64,000 nt of DNA from Styela clava (GCF_964204865.1 NC_135255.1:6725135-6789134), one strand, 5' to 3'. Numbered from the stretch's first letter, positions 39,200 through 52,300 are shown. Numbers and translations are program-made. Notes: generated by a model not told the origin, from the letters alone.

Positions 39200-39679
39200 T
39201 TAAACTGAAGAACCAAAACCGAGTTTAGAGACAATGTCTTTGAGACTACTAAAGATATTTTTTCTATAATACACGAGTGCAAACACCAAAACAGCTGATC
39301 CCATTGTTGCAAGGATTACTTTTCTTTGTTTAGCAGCTTTCAATTCATCTAGATATCTTGCATATTCATCCATTCGAATTCTTTCCGCACCTCGCCATAT
39401 TTTAAGAGTGACGTCATCACCCGCACTCAAGAATAAATTGACTGCATCGTTATGATTCAAATTTTCCATGTTGGAACCGTTAATTTCAATAATTTTATCA
39501 CCCTCTTCTAATGTGCCATCTTGTGCTGCTGCACCAGTTTCCCTAATTTTGGTCACAAATATTCCGTGATCATTCGGTAAATGTGATTGGTCCTTGCCTC
39601 CCCTGATATTAAATCCAAGCCCACTTGAGCCCCTATGTAGTTGGATGGTAACAACTTCATTTATCTCATTTTCCGCCAT
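39200..39679 (-). CDS. SYNJ2BP: Synaptojanin-2-binding protein (OMP25)-like PDZ protein, tail-anchored
   Basis: Intronless frame of 159 residues. An N-terminal PDZ domain (about 7-97) has the carboxylate-binding loop GLGFNI (20-25), a GIFVTKI strand and the helix [10 protein letters not shown], with His76 at the usual start of the ligand-binding helix. A charged linker with coiled-coil character (about 100-120) precedes one hydrophobic segment (about 120-138) and a short basic tail. The human protein is tail-anchored in the mitochondrial outer membrane and binds synaptojanin-2 and other PDZ ligands; placement here is by homology. The post-membrane tail (about 21 residues) is longer than in human (about 5). 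The ATG fits the human N-terminus. A minus-strand acceptor (TTTATTGTTAG) lies about 40 bases upstream, and an AATAAA signal at 39128-39133 lies just past the stop. Confidence 0.9.
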   Translation of the reverse strand: MAENEINEVVTIQLHRGSSGLGFNIRGGKDQSHLPNDHGIFVTKIRETGAAAQDGTLEEGDKIIEINGSNMENLNHNDAVNLFLSAGDDVTLKIWRGAERIRMDEYARYLDELKAAKQRKVILATMGSAVLVFALVYYRKNIFSSLKDIVSKLGFGSSV

Positions 39680-41310
39680 GGTAATTCTTATAATATATCT
39701 ATCGTATATAACTTATTCCTAACAATAAAAGTAAAAATTTCTGGAAAACATACGAAAATTCATTTGTTATATGGCTACCCCTAACATTGTGATACGGTAC
39801 AGTATTGTATCTCAGTACTCTATCTGAACACGTTGATAGTCGAAACACTGGAACTATTACTGTATTAGGTACTACCGGTATCCTGTGATAAGATATTAAA
39901 CTATATTATAAGCAATTTAGAAAATGACCTGAAGATTGAACATCAAATATAGTGACTTATTACAGTTTTATCCTAGCACAGTTTGGTAGCGAAATAGCAC
40001 CTGGGTTACCCTGGTCCCCAATTCTACAAGAAAATGAAGCTTCAAAATAATTCTGTCACTAATGTAACAGTAACACGATGTCATACAGTCATATCAAGTG
40101 CGGATGCCATCAGATCGCTGAGGTGGGATTTGGCCTCAGAAAACAGAATGGGGAAGCATGCATTCAACAGTGTTGTTTGCAGAATTAGTCTACAGCTAAA
40201 AATGGCTTTTCTGTTCTGATTTTGTTTATTTCTTATGTTTCTCAAATTGAATTTTTTGCATTTGAACACTACCGGTATGAGTCCTGTTCTAGAAAAATAA
40301 TCGAGAAAGTATGTTTTAAACTTGCCGTAGACAACACATTTTTGTTTGGCGTTAGGGCATACCGGTACCGTAACATGATACCGGTACGATACCGGTACGA
40401 TACCGTACCGGTAACTGCCTATTTTTATAGCCCAATTCGCACCAGCTGGGCAACTCATACAGCCAACTTTCACCTTCGGCAGACCGCTAACAGTACCGCA
40501 TAATACAATTAAGTTATACCAGCAAGATGATATACGACAAACACCGCTATCCCAGTACCGGTACCGGACTCAATACGAAATGCCATGCTCGCGAAGCCAG
40601 AGGCAGTCAGTCAAGGTTACAACATACAGAAATCGGCAGAACAGCAGAATGGTGTTGATATCGTGACAGTGTTGTTCCTCAGGCATTCGAGTTAGAAAAC
40701 GGTAAACACTTTTTGTAAGATCTTAATTTTTTCCTAATCTCAACGGTAGAGATACCGGTACCGTAAGTCTGTAAATGTTTTATATATCATGAACTGTATA
40801 TCATATATATATCATGAACTGTACGGTATACGGTACTCCTACGGAAAGACAGCCTCTAGATAACGACATGGTATCGGTTCGTGCGCGTTCAGGAACTATC
40901 TACGAATCCCTCGGGCCTCTTATCTAAATTCTAAACCAGGGTCCACTGAATAGCGATAAAAGTTTCGTTGATTTCACAAAGCAGTATTGGCACGTTATAT
41001 ATCTTATCTAAGGTATTGTTTGCTTTAATTCTGTAATCGCTAACCGGTGTTTAGCCTTCTTATTTTTTTACAAATTATTCTATCACCTGATTTGCAGATT
41101 ATGAATTCGAAATATCGGTTACTTTTTTTTTAATACAAACTTTCCATGATACGACCAGAAGAAATCCCTATGCAAGACACCACAAATATGCTAGGAGCTA
41201 TCTATCATTTTGGAAAAACATAATTCATTCTGCACTGAATGTGTACCAGGCAAGTCCTGTCCGCCAGCCTAATTTGTCAAGGCGTAAATATATACTACTA
41301 CGATCAAGGT
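39680..41310. other. SYNJ2BP upstream region, rich in TACCGGTA words
   Basis: The palindrome TACCGGTA and its overlap TACCGGTACC recur many times, most densely at 40270-40410 and again near 40555 and 40753. It is a degenerate low-complexity array rather than a gene. The SYNJ2BP promoter should lie here. Confidence 0.5.
40355..40416. repeat. Tandem TACCGGTACGA-type array
   Basis: Several overlapping copies of ATACCGGTACG in about 60 bases, strongly self-complementary, in the region upstream of SYNJ2BP. Confidence 0.75.
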
Positions 41311-41317
41311 ATATACG

Positions 41318-41428
41318 ATAGAATAGGATTTACATATTTATCCCGGGGGAGAGGAAAGTCGATACGACGGCTTAACCATATGGCGAACCACGGCCTTTTG
41401 TCGGGTTACCATTTCATGTCGGGTATGG
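41318..41428 (+). mobile_element. Short dispersed (SINE-like) element, copy 3
   Basis: It has ATATTTATCCCGGGGGAGAGG, CCATATGGCGAACCACGGCC, GGGTTACCA and CATGTCGGGTATGG in the same order as the copies at 34745-34862 and 32088-32205. It may be the least degraded copy. I see no clear tRNA-type promoter boxes. Confidence 0.7.
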
Positions 41429-41475
41429 ATAAAAGCAGACTAATCAAATAAAATGCATATGTCTATTGAAATATG

Positions 41476-41586
41476 GGACCTCCAGAAGTATGCGCACCAA
41501 GATGGCGCACAGCCTGAACATAGTATGTGTGTACCGGTTAGGATTCAGGCTGTGCGACATCTTGGTGCGCATACTTCTGGAGCCCC
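41476..41586. mobile_element. Hairpin MITE, 111 bp, perfect 8-bp target duplication
   Basis: The two arms are about 45 bases, nearly perfect inverted copies (CTCCAGAAGTATGCGCACCA and its complement, extending through CCAAGATG and CAGCCTGAA). It is flanked by GAAATATG at 41468-41475 and 41587-41594. Same family as 33729-33933. The hairpin produces spurious frames on both strands. Confidence 0.9.
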
Positions 41587-41594
41587 GAAATATG

Positions 41595-43505
41595 AATATG
41601 ACAGCGAAGAAGAAAAACAGGAACAGGTAAGCCATTCCGCCAAATATTGTCGACAAATCAAGATGACGCGGATCGGAATTTTCAAGTCGGCATTTCTTGA
41701 CCTAAATAAGCATATTATACTCATTCCAACTTCTAAAGCAATCACAAAATAGTGCATCGAATGAATGTCTCACTGAGTAATTTTAATATCGCGTGGACCA
41801 CTGCAGTTCTGAACATTCAACTTGTAGTTATTCGACTTGTCCATATATTTAAATTCAAACATTGCCCTCGTGCATTTATCAAATTTAAGTATAAATCAAG
41901 TAACACAGTATTCTTTTTGTCTTTAGATAGTTTTGATGTGCAGTAGTCAGAGAACAGTGCAGCAAAGCAATAAGGCACGATAGACATCGTTGAACGCATC
42001 TGCTTGAGTATTTTGAAACAAAAAGGTGGTGGATAAACAAGTTTCCACACAGAATAGGGGAAACACGTTCAAAATAAGTGTGAAATCTTGGTATTGGTGA
42101 GGTATGTGCAAAAAAGCTGAAAGTATGTCGTATTGGCTACTGCGATAGGTTAGTCGTTGGATAGATCGATCGAGAAGAGAAAAAATATGAAAGTAAAATG
42201 AAGCAGATAATCAAAAAAAACTTTGATAGACGACGGAAAATTAAATCAAATTGAGTTTTTAAAGTGATAATCACTGCGGTCGACTAGGGTTCTAATTTTT
42301 GGTAACAAATTTGTAATTTCGCGATTTTCACTCAACAAAAACTTTGAGAAAAAGTTCAAATATAAACAGAAAATTGCAAAACTACAAAGATTTATTTCTT
42401 CCCATATCTAAACACAAACCGGTGCATACCAAATCTGTTATCATTAAATACAATAATATTTTAATTAGTTTTCACGGTGTGAGCGGGAAAGTAGAGACGG
42501 AAATGGATGTGCACCGAAACAAAGCGGCTCAACGCGTAAGCGGATATGAGAAGGAAAATAAAGACGGAAAAGGAAGCGCGTAATGGGGTTCTAGACCGCA
42601 AAGAGAGTAATGAAAAAGAGATAGGCAAACTCGTTCTGGATTTTCATTTCATATTCGACCGTTATTCTCCTTCTAATATTGTATGTTGTTTGCTCATCTG
42701 ATCCACGTCTTTTTATATTGATTCTTTGTAGTATATTTATAGGTATATTTTATTTTTCTCCAGGGATAGCAGAACTTTTTTGTGTATTCGGTATTTTTTC
42801 ATTCCATTTTATTCACATCATCCCTTTCTGCATTATATCAAATTTCGTTCGTCTCTCCTATGTTTCATTCCCCCCCACTGGCTTATTTCACCCCTATCTT
42901 AACCTGAGCTGATCAATACGCTGCCTCTTCCCTGTTGAATCACTGCACTTCTGCCTAGAATGACACTTATAATTTGCGATATTTTTCAAAGACTTGATTG
43001 AGAGTGTGAAAATACACTCATTGCATAATTTCGATATCTCTCACATACGACCGTAATATTCTAACCTTAATACATAATATATCACATATCCTCACAAACT
43101 CATTTGCAAGTAGGCAATTTCCCTAAAGTAGCTTGACGCGCCGAAGTAAGCTCAATTTTTTATAGAAAATCTCGAATTTAGGCTGCAACATTCCTAATAT
43201 AGACCTATGGCTGTTTCGAAATGGTATTTGAAGCTTTTAATGGAGGTAGTATCATTGCGTATCACATTGCGAAGAATAGTGCTCATGCCTAGAAAGCATA
43301 TAATATATGGTTTATGAAGTCTCTATGGTCAATGTAGGTGTCAATCGCATGGTGGCGTCTTTAGTAAAGTTGCTCTAAATCCACTTTTCTTTTTGCTACA
43401 GCGACAAAAACAAAAGTACTGTCCATAGATACAAAGGGACGCCGGATTCTTGCGACTTAGAGAAATTATAAAATTGAGTGTCGTTTCAAGTGAGTCAGTT
43501 TAAAA
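41595..43505. other. Intergenic DNA and TMEM216 upstream region
   Basis: No supported gene. A plus-strand acceptor (TTTTTGCTACAG, ending 43401) lies about 104 bases upstream of the TMEM216 ATG and may define a 5' untranslated exon or a trans-splice site. Confidence 0.4.
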
Positions 43506-46399
43506 ATGGCAGGTAAGTGAATCGTATGTTAAGCAAGAAACTTCTTATATAGTTGTGGGGTCTTGTTTATGACCCAATATGTCACCGTACATAACGGTAC
43601 AGTAATTTGCTTTCCCCCAAGCTGAAAACATGTTGAAAATTTCTAGTGTAAATTAATGAAATTAGAGAAAAATACAGAAATAAGAAAAATAACATTATTC
43701 AACACGAATTGGCCATTTATGTTTTCCGTATTAAAATGTTTATAAGAAGTAATAATACTGATTTCTAATTACTTGATATGCTCGGGCCCCACCTCAAAAA
43801 TCACTAGCTAACAATAAGTCACAAATAACCAATATGAAGGCGTAAGATAATAGATAGTAAGTTATTTTTAATTAGCTTCACGCCCCCTCAAAAAATAGTC
43901 TATGCCCCCCTTGTGGGGTACGCCCCACCATTTGAGAACCACTGGTTTAGAGATATTTATTACGACTATGAATAATCATCCGTTCCTTCTTTACCAAATG
44001 TATGGTCACTGCTGTTTGTCTATATTAGTATAAAAACTACAAATCAGAGCTCAGCGTTAAACTAGTAACAGGTGAAATCCAAAAATCATCAACTATGCCA
44101 GTATGCAGTATAAAATAATCTGATTTACTGATAAAAAAAAACTAAAAAAAAAGATTTGGATGTAATGGATGTGGATGACATCGCAGGATTGCTTCACAGC
44201 AAATGTTTGTGACAGCAGGTGTTTGCTTGCATCTGACAGCATTTTCAGATGAAACCCCTCATCAGGATAATTTTGAAATTGCCATATCAAGTTATATCTT
44301 CGTCTAGTTTGCCAGTAGTATATTCTTAAAGTAATTCTACTATGTAGTGGAGGCCATTTTTTAAACATTGTAGCTAATTGATTCTAATTTTGAGCAGTTT
44401 GTTTAATTTAAACATAACTGGAGCTATCTGTCTTCTTTTTCAGGTCGGGAAGTTTTGTCTTCTGTTCCGCTGCAGATGCTTTTGTATTTAAGTGGAATAT
44501 ATTTATTGATATTTTTTATTGGAGAAGTATTATTATTCATTTACAAGGTATGTTTCAATAATTTTACTTGCTAGTTTTCTGATCTCATGTGTTATCAAAG
44601 AAGCTATCTTGGGCATTCTAATTCTTAAGTTTGATCAGCCGCATTTATATCTTTTCCAATCAACTTCCATTATAGTTGTGAAATAAAATTGAGTGCTATG
44701 ATTTTATTTGCCGATTTAGTATGAGACGATCAGTTAATGAATTTTTGACAAAGTTACCCCTCTCATTTGGATGTTTTTTCATAGAGCTGTTTTCAAGGTA
44801 TAGCCATATACAAAGAAGTTTTAAAATTATTTCTATATAATGAGAATTACTGTTTAATCATGTCAAATGTTTTTATGTGAGTTTGATGAAAATTGATAAC
44901 TATCCAAAATAAGTTATCATGTATTGGTGATAAATATCTGTATCACACATAGAATTTTCAAAAATAAGATTTAAATTGTATGTCATGTTTGATATTGCCG
45001 GGAATAACATATTGCCAGCTCTGTCCGGAACCAATTTTGTATAAAAACTGAATATTTATTCCAGGGAGAAGTTCTTACTTATCCAAGCGACAACTTAGCA
45101 GTAGATGTAATATTGTTATTTCTACTATGTGGGATGGAAGTATTAAGGATATTTTTTGGTATGAAATCATGTTTTCTGTTATTAAGGAATAGTACATACA
45201 AATTTGAACTTTGTTCAAATGCTACACAATTTTTTCATTGCTCTGAAGTTTTATATAAAATAGTTGTTCCGTTAAATGCTGTTATGTAAACATTCAAAAT
45301 ATGTACCCGCTTAAGTCAATCAAGCTAGACTAAAATAAGCATTATAGTTTATAAAACTAAGTTCTGCTCTGGTCTATCTTTTATAAAAAAAAATATTGAT
45401 TGTTGAACAAAATTGAACTTTTGTTTGTGACCAGTTTGACAAAATTACAGAGAAGCCAGTTTCTATACAATATATTATAACAACATTGAACTGAGATATT
45501 GATGTCTTGATTCCATATTACACTTTTGTTCGTAGTATTTCAAGCTTTTTTAAAACAAACTGTACATACTTTCCTCTTTTCTGCAATTTCGTTTTCGCTT
45601 CCAAATATTACTCAATCTGATGAGCCGCTCATTAATCAGGGATGTTTAATTATTTTTTAGCTTCTAAAGGGAATCTAACAGAACGTACATTGACAATGCT
45701 TGGTTCGGTTATGCTCCTTGTTCCAACCGTCGTCCTTGTTGTTTACTTCCTTGTTTGGCAAACTTACGTCTTGCGGATGGATGTGATTTTGACTGGAATA
45801 TTTTTAGGACTTCAATGCATTGAACTTATATTGTCTCTTGTTTCAATGGTTGTATTTGGAAGGTAAGAATTGAATAGGACTTACGACAGGTTCAGGCCAG
45901 AGGTGTGTTATATTTTTGTTGGTGGGCCATATAACTAACATCAGAATCTAGCTGGGCCACATGCAAGAGGAGAAAATGCGGCTATCGTTTAGCCTTACAG
46001 TAATAAATGCACCAGGCCAAACGTTGAAAGATGTAGCGCAGCGATGACAAAAAAAACGTTATGTATTTTTAACCATATGAGCGAATTGAAAAATAGAAAC
46101 CTGTCAGATTAGGATTTTGTGCTTGATGGGGAAAATATCTGAGTGTTGTCACACTGAATGGCTTGGCGGGCCGGGTTGTGGCCTGCGGGCCGTCGCTGCA
46201 CACCCCTGGTTTAGACACCAATAAATATTGTGTTAGTGATAGTGGAATAATAAAAGCTAAATATAACTAGTTTTTAGCATATCTTTTCTTCTAGTGGTGT
46301 TTTGCAATGTCAGTTATATGGACTGAACTCCATAATATCAAATAAAGGTCACCATTCATTATTGAATATTATTGTTACATTTATTACAGGCATTCATAG
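43506..46399 (+). CDS. TMEM216: TMEM216, ciliary transition-zone tetraspan protein (5 coding exons)
   Basis: Exons 43506-43512, 44444-44547, 45065-45158, 45661-45862 and 46390-46399 join in phase to 138 residues (human about 145). Four hydrophobic segments lie at about 12-36, 47-68, 79-101 and 108-134. The family match is clear: LSS-P near the start, FIYKGEVLTYP (human FLYKGVLLPYP), LAVDVILLFL, GMEVLRIFF then SKGNL, and the block QTYVLRMDVILTGI (human QTYVLRLEVIMNGI). TMEM216 works in the MKS/B9 complex at the base of the cilium, gating membrane proteins; in human it underlies Joubert and Meckel syndromes. The first coding exon is 7 bases and the last only 10 (Arg-His-Ser-stop), so both ends rest on splice sites rather than similarity. 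The last intron holds a hAT-like element. Confidence 0.92.
43787..43944 (-). mobile_element. hAT-like element fragment in TMEM216 intron 1
   Basis: The right end TTTGAGAACCACTG is the inverse of the common hAT terminus CAGTGGTTCTCAAA, preceded by the subterminal GGGGTACGCCCCACC. I could not define the left end or a target duplication; the left coordinate is where C/G-rich element-like sequence begins. Confidence 0.45.
45898..46208 (+). mobile_element. Non-autonomous hAT-like element in TMEM216 last intron
   Basis: It begins CAGAGGTGTG and ends GCACACCCCTG, with subterminal GGCCTGCGGGCC-type sequence. The flanks GTTCAGGC and GTTTAGAC match at 6 of 8 positions, the two differences being transitions. 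Its interior matches, in inverse orientation, the element at 15671-16126. No transposase frame. Confidence 0.7.
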
Positions 46400-49300
46400 T
46401 AATTGGAAAGCAATTGTATGGAGATCAGAATAACAGATTGGTGTAGTGTCATTTGCTGCTGTTAGAGGTGGTCGAGTCGACATATGCTTCCATATTTACC
46501 ACATAAATTTTTTTATAAGCTGATTATGTTTTATAATATATATTTTTCATGTTTTATTGAACTGTGCAATTCTTTATCATACTTGTGCGAATGAAGGGTA
46601 AAACAGACCTATGTGGTACAAGCATATCAAAACTATAGGGATATAATTATAAATGTGGATTGAGTTGTATATGTACAGTGCTTACTACCAAGAAAAATGT
46701 AGGTCGCTACGTTAGGAATGAGGGGATCATATTTCAAGGAATGGCGGAGTAAAGTTTATCACAAAGGAAAAATTGAAAAAACTTATAAGAACGCAAGCTT
46801 TTGGTGAAATTTTCCACTGGGCATCATCTTGCGAATTTGGCGCACTCTTGGCTCTTGCGCATTACGGTCGGTCTCGCAGATTTACACGTGAGAAGTCTCA
46901 CTTAAAGTTTGTGTAAACAAATATCACAAAATTAAATTTACACAGTAGAATGCAGAACACTGAATTATTTCATAACAGTCATCCGTTAAATTTGAGTGAA
47001 ATGTCTGACTATGCACAGTCGATAACTAAACTCTTTCCTTCATTTTACCCGAATGAGTAACTCCGCTGTGGATATCAAAATAGTCTGTTTCTATAAGATC
47101 AATTTTGTACCAGAGTCATACTGTACTAAAAATTGACATGTTGGGTGAAGCCCGTGACACAAAAAGATTTCAATTATTTTTATTCGTTCATTTAAATATA
47201 TTATACAATGTTCAGTAGAGAGTGGTTTGATCAAGATCGACACAAAGGGTGAAATTAAGAAGCAAACGAATATAAAAAATATCCTATCTATGTTTTTGAA
47301 ATATGTCGTTACGCGCCATCGAGTGTCACCATAACTACGTCACGTCTGTGAGAATGTAAATCAAGCGGTTGTCGCCGCAGATCGACTGAGCCAAGCTTGA
47401 GTGTCAGCTTTGTACAGAATAGAAATTTGCGGTGTTGTTCGTATGTGGCTCGTCTTTTCCAACATAAGTCAATTACACTCTACAGAGTAGCCTAAGTTGT
47501 CTCGGGTTCGAGAAGATGTTTATATAAAGCCAGGTGCCAATTTTGGTTCATCGACGATAATGTCAGAATGTGGATTTGCAGTTTTATTCGGTGGCCAACT
47601 TCACGGCAAGGCAGTATCTGTAAATACTGAAACAAGGCGCACTAAGTAACCTTATTTGCATACCTTGTTCCATGGTGTATGTCGTTGATTGGATATAACA
47701 CATATTTGTAGGTTTGTTCATTACCAGTAGTCTACTAGGATATACGGCAAGTTAGGACCGTAAATGCTGAAATACGGTGCACAGGATAAACGTACATCTG
47801 TATTTACAGACATACTCCATAATTCTTGTCATTGATTGGATAGGACGATGTGCAGGCCCATTCAATTGAATACTTCGAAAGGTGTTTGTCGCAACGGACC
47901 CGTTTGCGCGGCTTTAATGTTGTCCAGGACTTGTTCAATAGTAACTGGGTAGCGAGAATACTTGATCAGTACGCAGAGCACATCTCGAAACTCCTGTCGC
48001 CAGATCGACAATATATTTACGCACTCATTGAATACAGAATGTTGCAAATTATCGTTTCATTCCTTATCAACTTGTCTGTAAATGCTATTAGCGTCACGTG
48101 AGTTTCCAAGCATAATATTGACCTTGGAATTTATCGGTCGAGGGTCGAATGCGTTTGTAGCTAAGAATTGTGCTTTAAATACGAATAGCCATCTTCAAAC
48201 AATTTCAAATGGTGCCAGTGTAGCTTCTTTTGTTGCTCGGATTTGTTATTCATACGCTAGTTACTGCATTTTAGCAGTATTTGTGCGGCATACATTAGCC
48301 ACTAGTGCGCAATAGAGGTTCTTATCGAGTCGTTGATAATGGCGCAATAATTCAAGAGCTTCGAGCACCGTCTAAATTGCCGGACTGCATGATTTTAAAT
48401 ACAAATAATATTATTCACAGAGTTTAATATGCACTCATATGCGTGTCTCAACACTGAATACATCGTTTGCTATTTAGTTTTGTGTATAGTAAATGTGATA
48501 AATCTCGATTTATATACAGTACTGTCTATATATGTAGATTGCAAATATTTATGAAGTTTGTAAATTGAATCAATTTGTTTCACCTTCTTATGGCTTGCTA
48601 GCGATATCTGTCTGGGTTAGTCACATTTACTGATCATATATCGCTAAAACAGCGAGCTTGCCCTATTTTTTGCATTTTTTGTCTTATATAGTCCGATTCC
48701 ACAGTATGCGGGAGTCTACGATAAGGAAATTTTTCGACTCTTAGCGGATGAGAAATATGTTAGTTGAGAGAATTTACGGAAGCTTGGTCGACATGTAACT
48801 CACATATCCCGAAACAAATCTTTTAAAAGACCATTTCACCAATTTTCTATAGCCTTACGTATAAGATTTCAACAATGAATAGGGTTACAGAGCTTGGGTG
48901 ACATACCTGTACAATGGAATCGCATTGTGCTAATCGATATTTGGCGCATATAGTTTCTTTGCCTTGTCTCTTCTTGATGACGACTCAAGACAATATGTGA
49001 TGCGGTCATTCGGTGGCATTTTTTAATAATCACGAGCAGAGCAGTCACTTAAAGTACACGAGAACTTATAATGAGGGCATAGTTACGTATTATTTCATAA
49101 TTTCTTAGTTTTTTACATATTCCGATTTATTAGATGTTTATATTTCGTATTTTTTCACTTCTTAGACCACATGTTTGAATTGAATATATAGATGTTGTAG
49201 CCTTTTTGTTGCGATGATTAAGTGAAAGAGAAGATAATACATCTTCACCTGGAATGAAATATTGAAGGGAAAACGTTCGAAATACAGCGTTCCAATCAAG

Positions 49301-52300
49301 AATTACCATTGACATTACATCATTTCCAACGTTAGATAAACCAGGTTAGTATTATCTTATTATATGACTTGTAATGTAGATAAGATGTTACTCCTTTAAA
49401 AAGTGACATATGACTATTTTCATATAAATATATTTTTAATGTACGAAATTTGCAAATCGTCAGTAAGATAGCTAAATCGAGTTGTTTTAATCGAACATTT
49501 AGGATGCCATGTAAATGTGTGAGAATATGTTCTGAATTGTTTTTTAAAAAAGGAACATTTGCCGCAACGGACTTCCCGTAACTGATGAAAATGACCCCAT
49601 TTTGAAACTTAAGTATCAAAAATACATGATGTTTTCTGAGAATTACATGTCATTGTTACCAATCAACATGTCCATAGGCATCAGTCACCACCTGTGTTGC
49701 ACTATGAGTTTGGTACATATTTCTCGGTACTTTGTTTGAAAAAAGTTCAAACCGGTTTGGCAAATTGCAACACATGTTGGGATATTTAAACTATAGTGAA
49801 ACTAACTTGTGATATGGCTTCTCCAACAATTTGAATCGAACAATACTGACGCCTATATGAATGCGCTTTTGTACTCACATATTTTTCATTAGGTTCTTTA
49901 TTGGAAAGCTTGTTAAACTTGAACTTTCATTTATTAATCTCCAGTTGTTCTTACTACCGTAAATTCACAATAAATACGAATTCCGAAAAAAAGATTATTT
50001 AGAGGCAGTGTCATTTTTTGTTCAAATAAAGTTTTATTCATTATTGCCCCTGACGGATAGTTTTATAAGATTTCGGAGAATATGTATCCGTATTCAGAAA
50101 ATGTTTAATGGCGATTTGAGATTTTCGGAATCAATCTAAAATTATGTAATTTCCTTAAGATTGTTTGGATTAATTCAATACTTTAGTTTGGTAAAATTAC
50201 AATTATCAATAATATATATAAATTTAAGGAAGGGCAAAATTAAAAGACAATAATACAGGGTATAGTCACTGTATTATGGTGTTCTATCTCAAGTTTTTAA
50301 TTTATTCTCTAAAAGCTAAAAGATACCACATTAAAGATCCTAAGACCACTATATTTGTAAATTACTCGACGTTCTGAAACTAGACTGAAAATAAATATTA
50401 TTTTATAGTTGAAATATAGTGACATTCATTGACTTGACAGATTACCGTGCAGAATCGTGTTTCAGATATTTACATAGTCCGAAGAACAATTGTCGTAAAT
50501 ATATTTAGGAGTGGAATCGCCATCCTTTTCAATTTGTTTTTAGTAACATTCGTTTTCTTTGCTAATTTGTGACCTTATATTGATAGTGACTTAGCAATTT
50601 TTTTGTTATTTGTTTTCGATTAATAGGTAGAGGTGACTAAAGAAATCTTGGTGTTTTCGTCCAAATTTAGGTGAAAGTTCGTCATTGGCTGGACCACTTA
50701 TTATTATATATATATATCACGTACGATTAGTGAGTTGTTAGTACCGAGCTCGGATTTGAATGTTTATTAATATAAAATAGACATTATAAATTTATCCTAA
50801 GCAATCAACTCTGACTTGGCATTTTTTTTTGTATTTTTTTGTTCGATCTGAAACCAGAGATGACTAAATTAATCTTGGTGTTCTTGTACAGATTTGAGTG
50901 AAATTTGCCATTGGAGGAAGTACCGTAGTTAGATAAATGACTCATTTCAAATTTATCCTAAGCAATGAATACTAAATAGTTGTCGTGGGTATATTTAATG
51001 CTTTTCAATACTGTGGGTTCTGGCGTTTTTTATTGCATAAGGGCTTGTGATAAATTTTGGTGCCTGGATCAGGTTCACAATGAAGAAACAAGGCCCTCTC
51101 AAATCATGACCGCATTTGGGAACTAAACTAGTAGGATCATTTGGGAATAGATTCCTGAGTGTTTTAGGACCTGAGCACTTTAATCCAGGATCACATTGTA
51201 GTCTCTGGCGGTTATATTTTATGGATACTTGAAACTTTGCGATTCCCAATCATTGCGTTATGGTACATCTTGTATGTTGCATGCGCAGTGGTTCGTTTCG
51301 ATGTGAAACGATTAAAAATGCATACCTGTCGCCTAGGATTTAATCATAAAGAGTGAATACCATTTTTTCCCATGGTAATTTTTTCCTTTTGTCATCATAA
51401 CAAATGTGTTTCTATACATGACGTCAAAACATAATAACGACTACTATTTGTAAGAGACGAATCGTCTTTAACAAATGTTTCAGGAAATGTGTTTCTGTCA
51501 TCAACTAAACCAAGGTGATGTGGTTTCGCAATTCTAGGAAACGATTTGTCGGTTTTGCCAATAAAAACATTGAGGTTAGTCGTTTCGACGCCGAACGGGT
51601 TCTTGAAAGCATTCAGACATTGCTTTACGGGTTACATCACTGTTGCTTTGAATTTCAAGTATTGGTCGTGCAATTAGAGTACTAGTCGAACTTAAGCTGG
51701 GGTTTAGCTATTAAATGTGTTTTGAACGCTTTCTTTCTTTAATTAAGCCATTTGTGATCTGAAAATATTTTGCCCGGACTGCTTGTTGTTTGAAGTCCGA
51801 TCGCTCGCCAAGTTGACAAGACGGCACGTTCAAAAGCTTGTGCTTTATTAAACATTTTTTATCTTCAAATATGGGATTGATTAAATTTTCAATATAATAC
51901 AACTGGAATTTAACATAAAATTTTAAAAATTACCGTTTATATATTGTCTTCATCATCACCGATAGTACTAATAGTACTATTACCTACATTTTAACGAATG
52001 GTTCGATAAATATTTAGTTTTTGTCGGTAATCGGTATAGTAGTAGGTGTTCCCCGTTGCTATGGAACGATAATAAGTTAACATCGGACTTACGTCACCGA
52101 TAGCCACATTGTAATCTGTTGTGACGTTTTAATTTTTTTCATTTGTTGGTCTTCCACCATGGAAACGAACTTATTCTTTGACAATGCTTAATCTAGTCAA
52201 GTTATAGGGTAAATCATCTCTGACGAGTCGATGTAATCGCAACGTAATCGTTATATCATTCGAATTTTCATATATTCTAAGCTTTGACTGTTAGGAGTTG

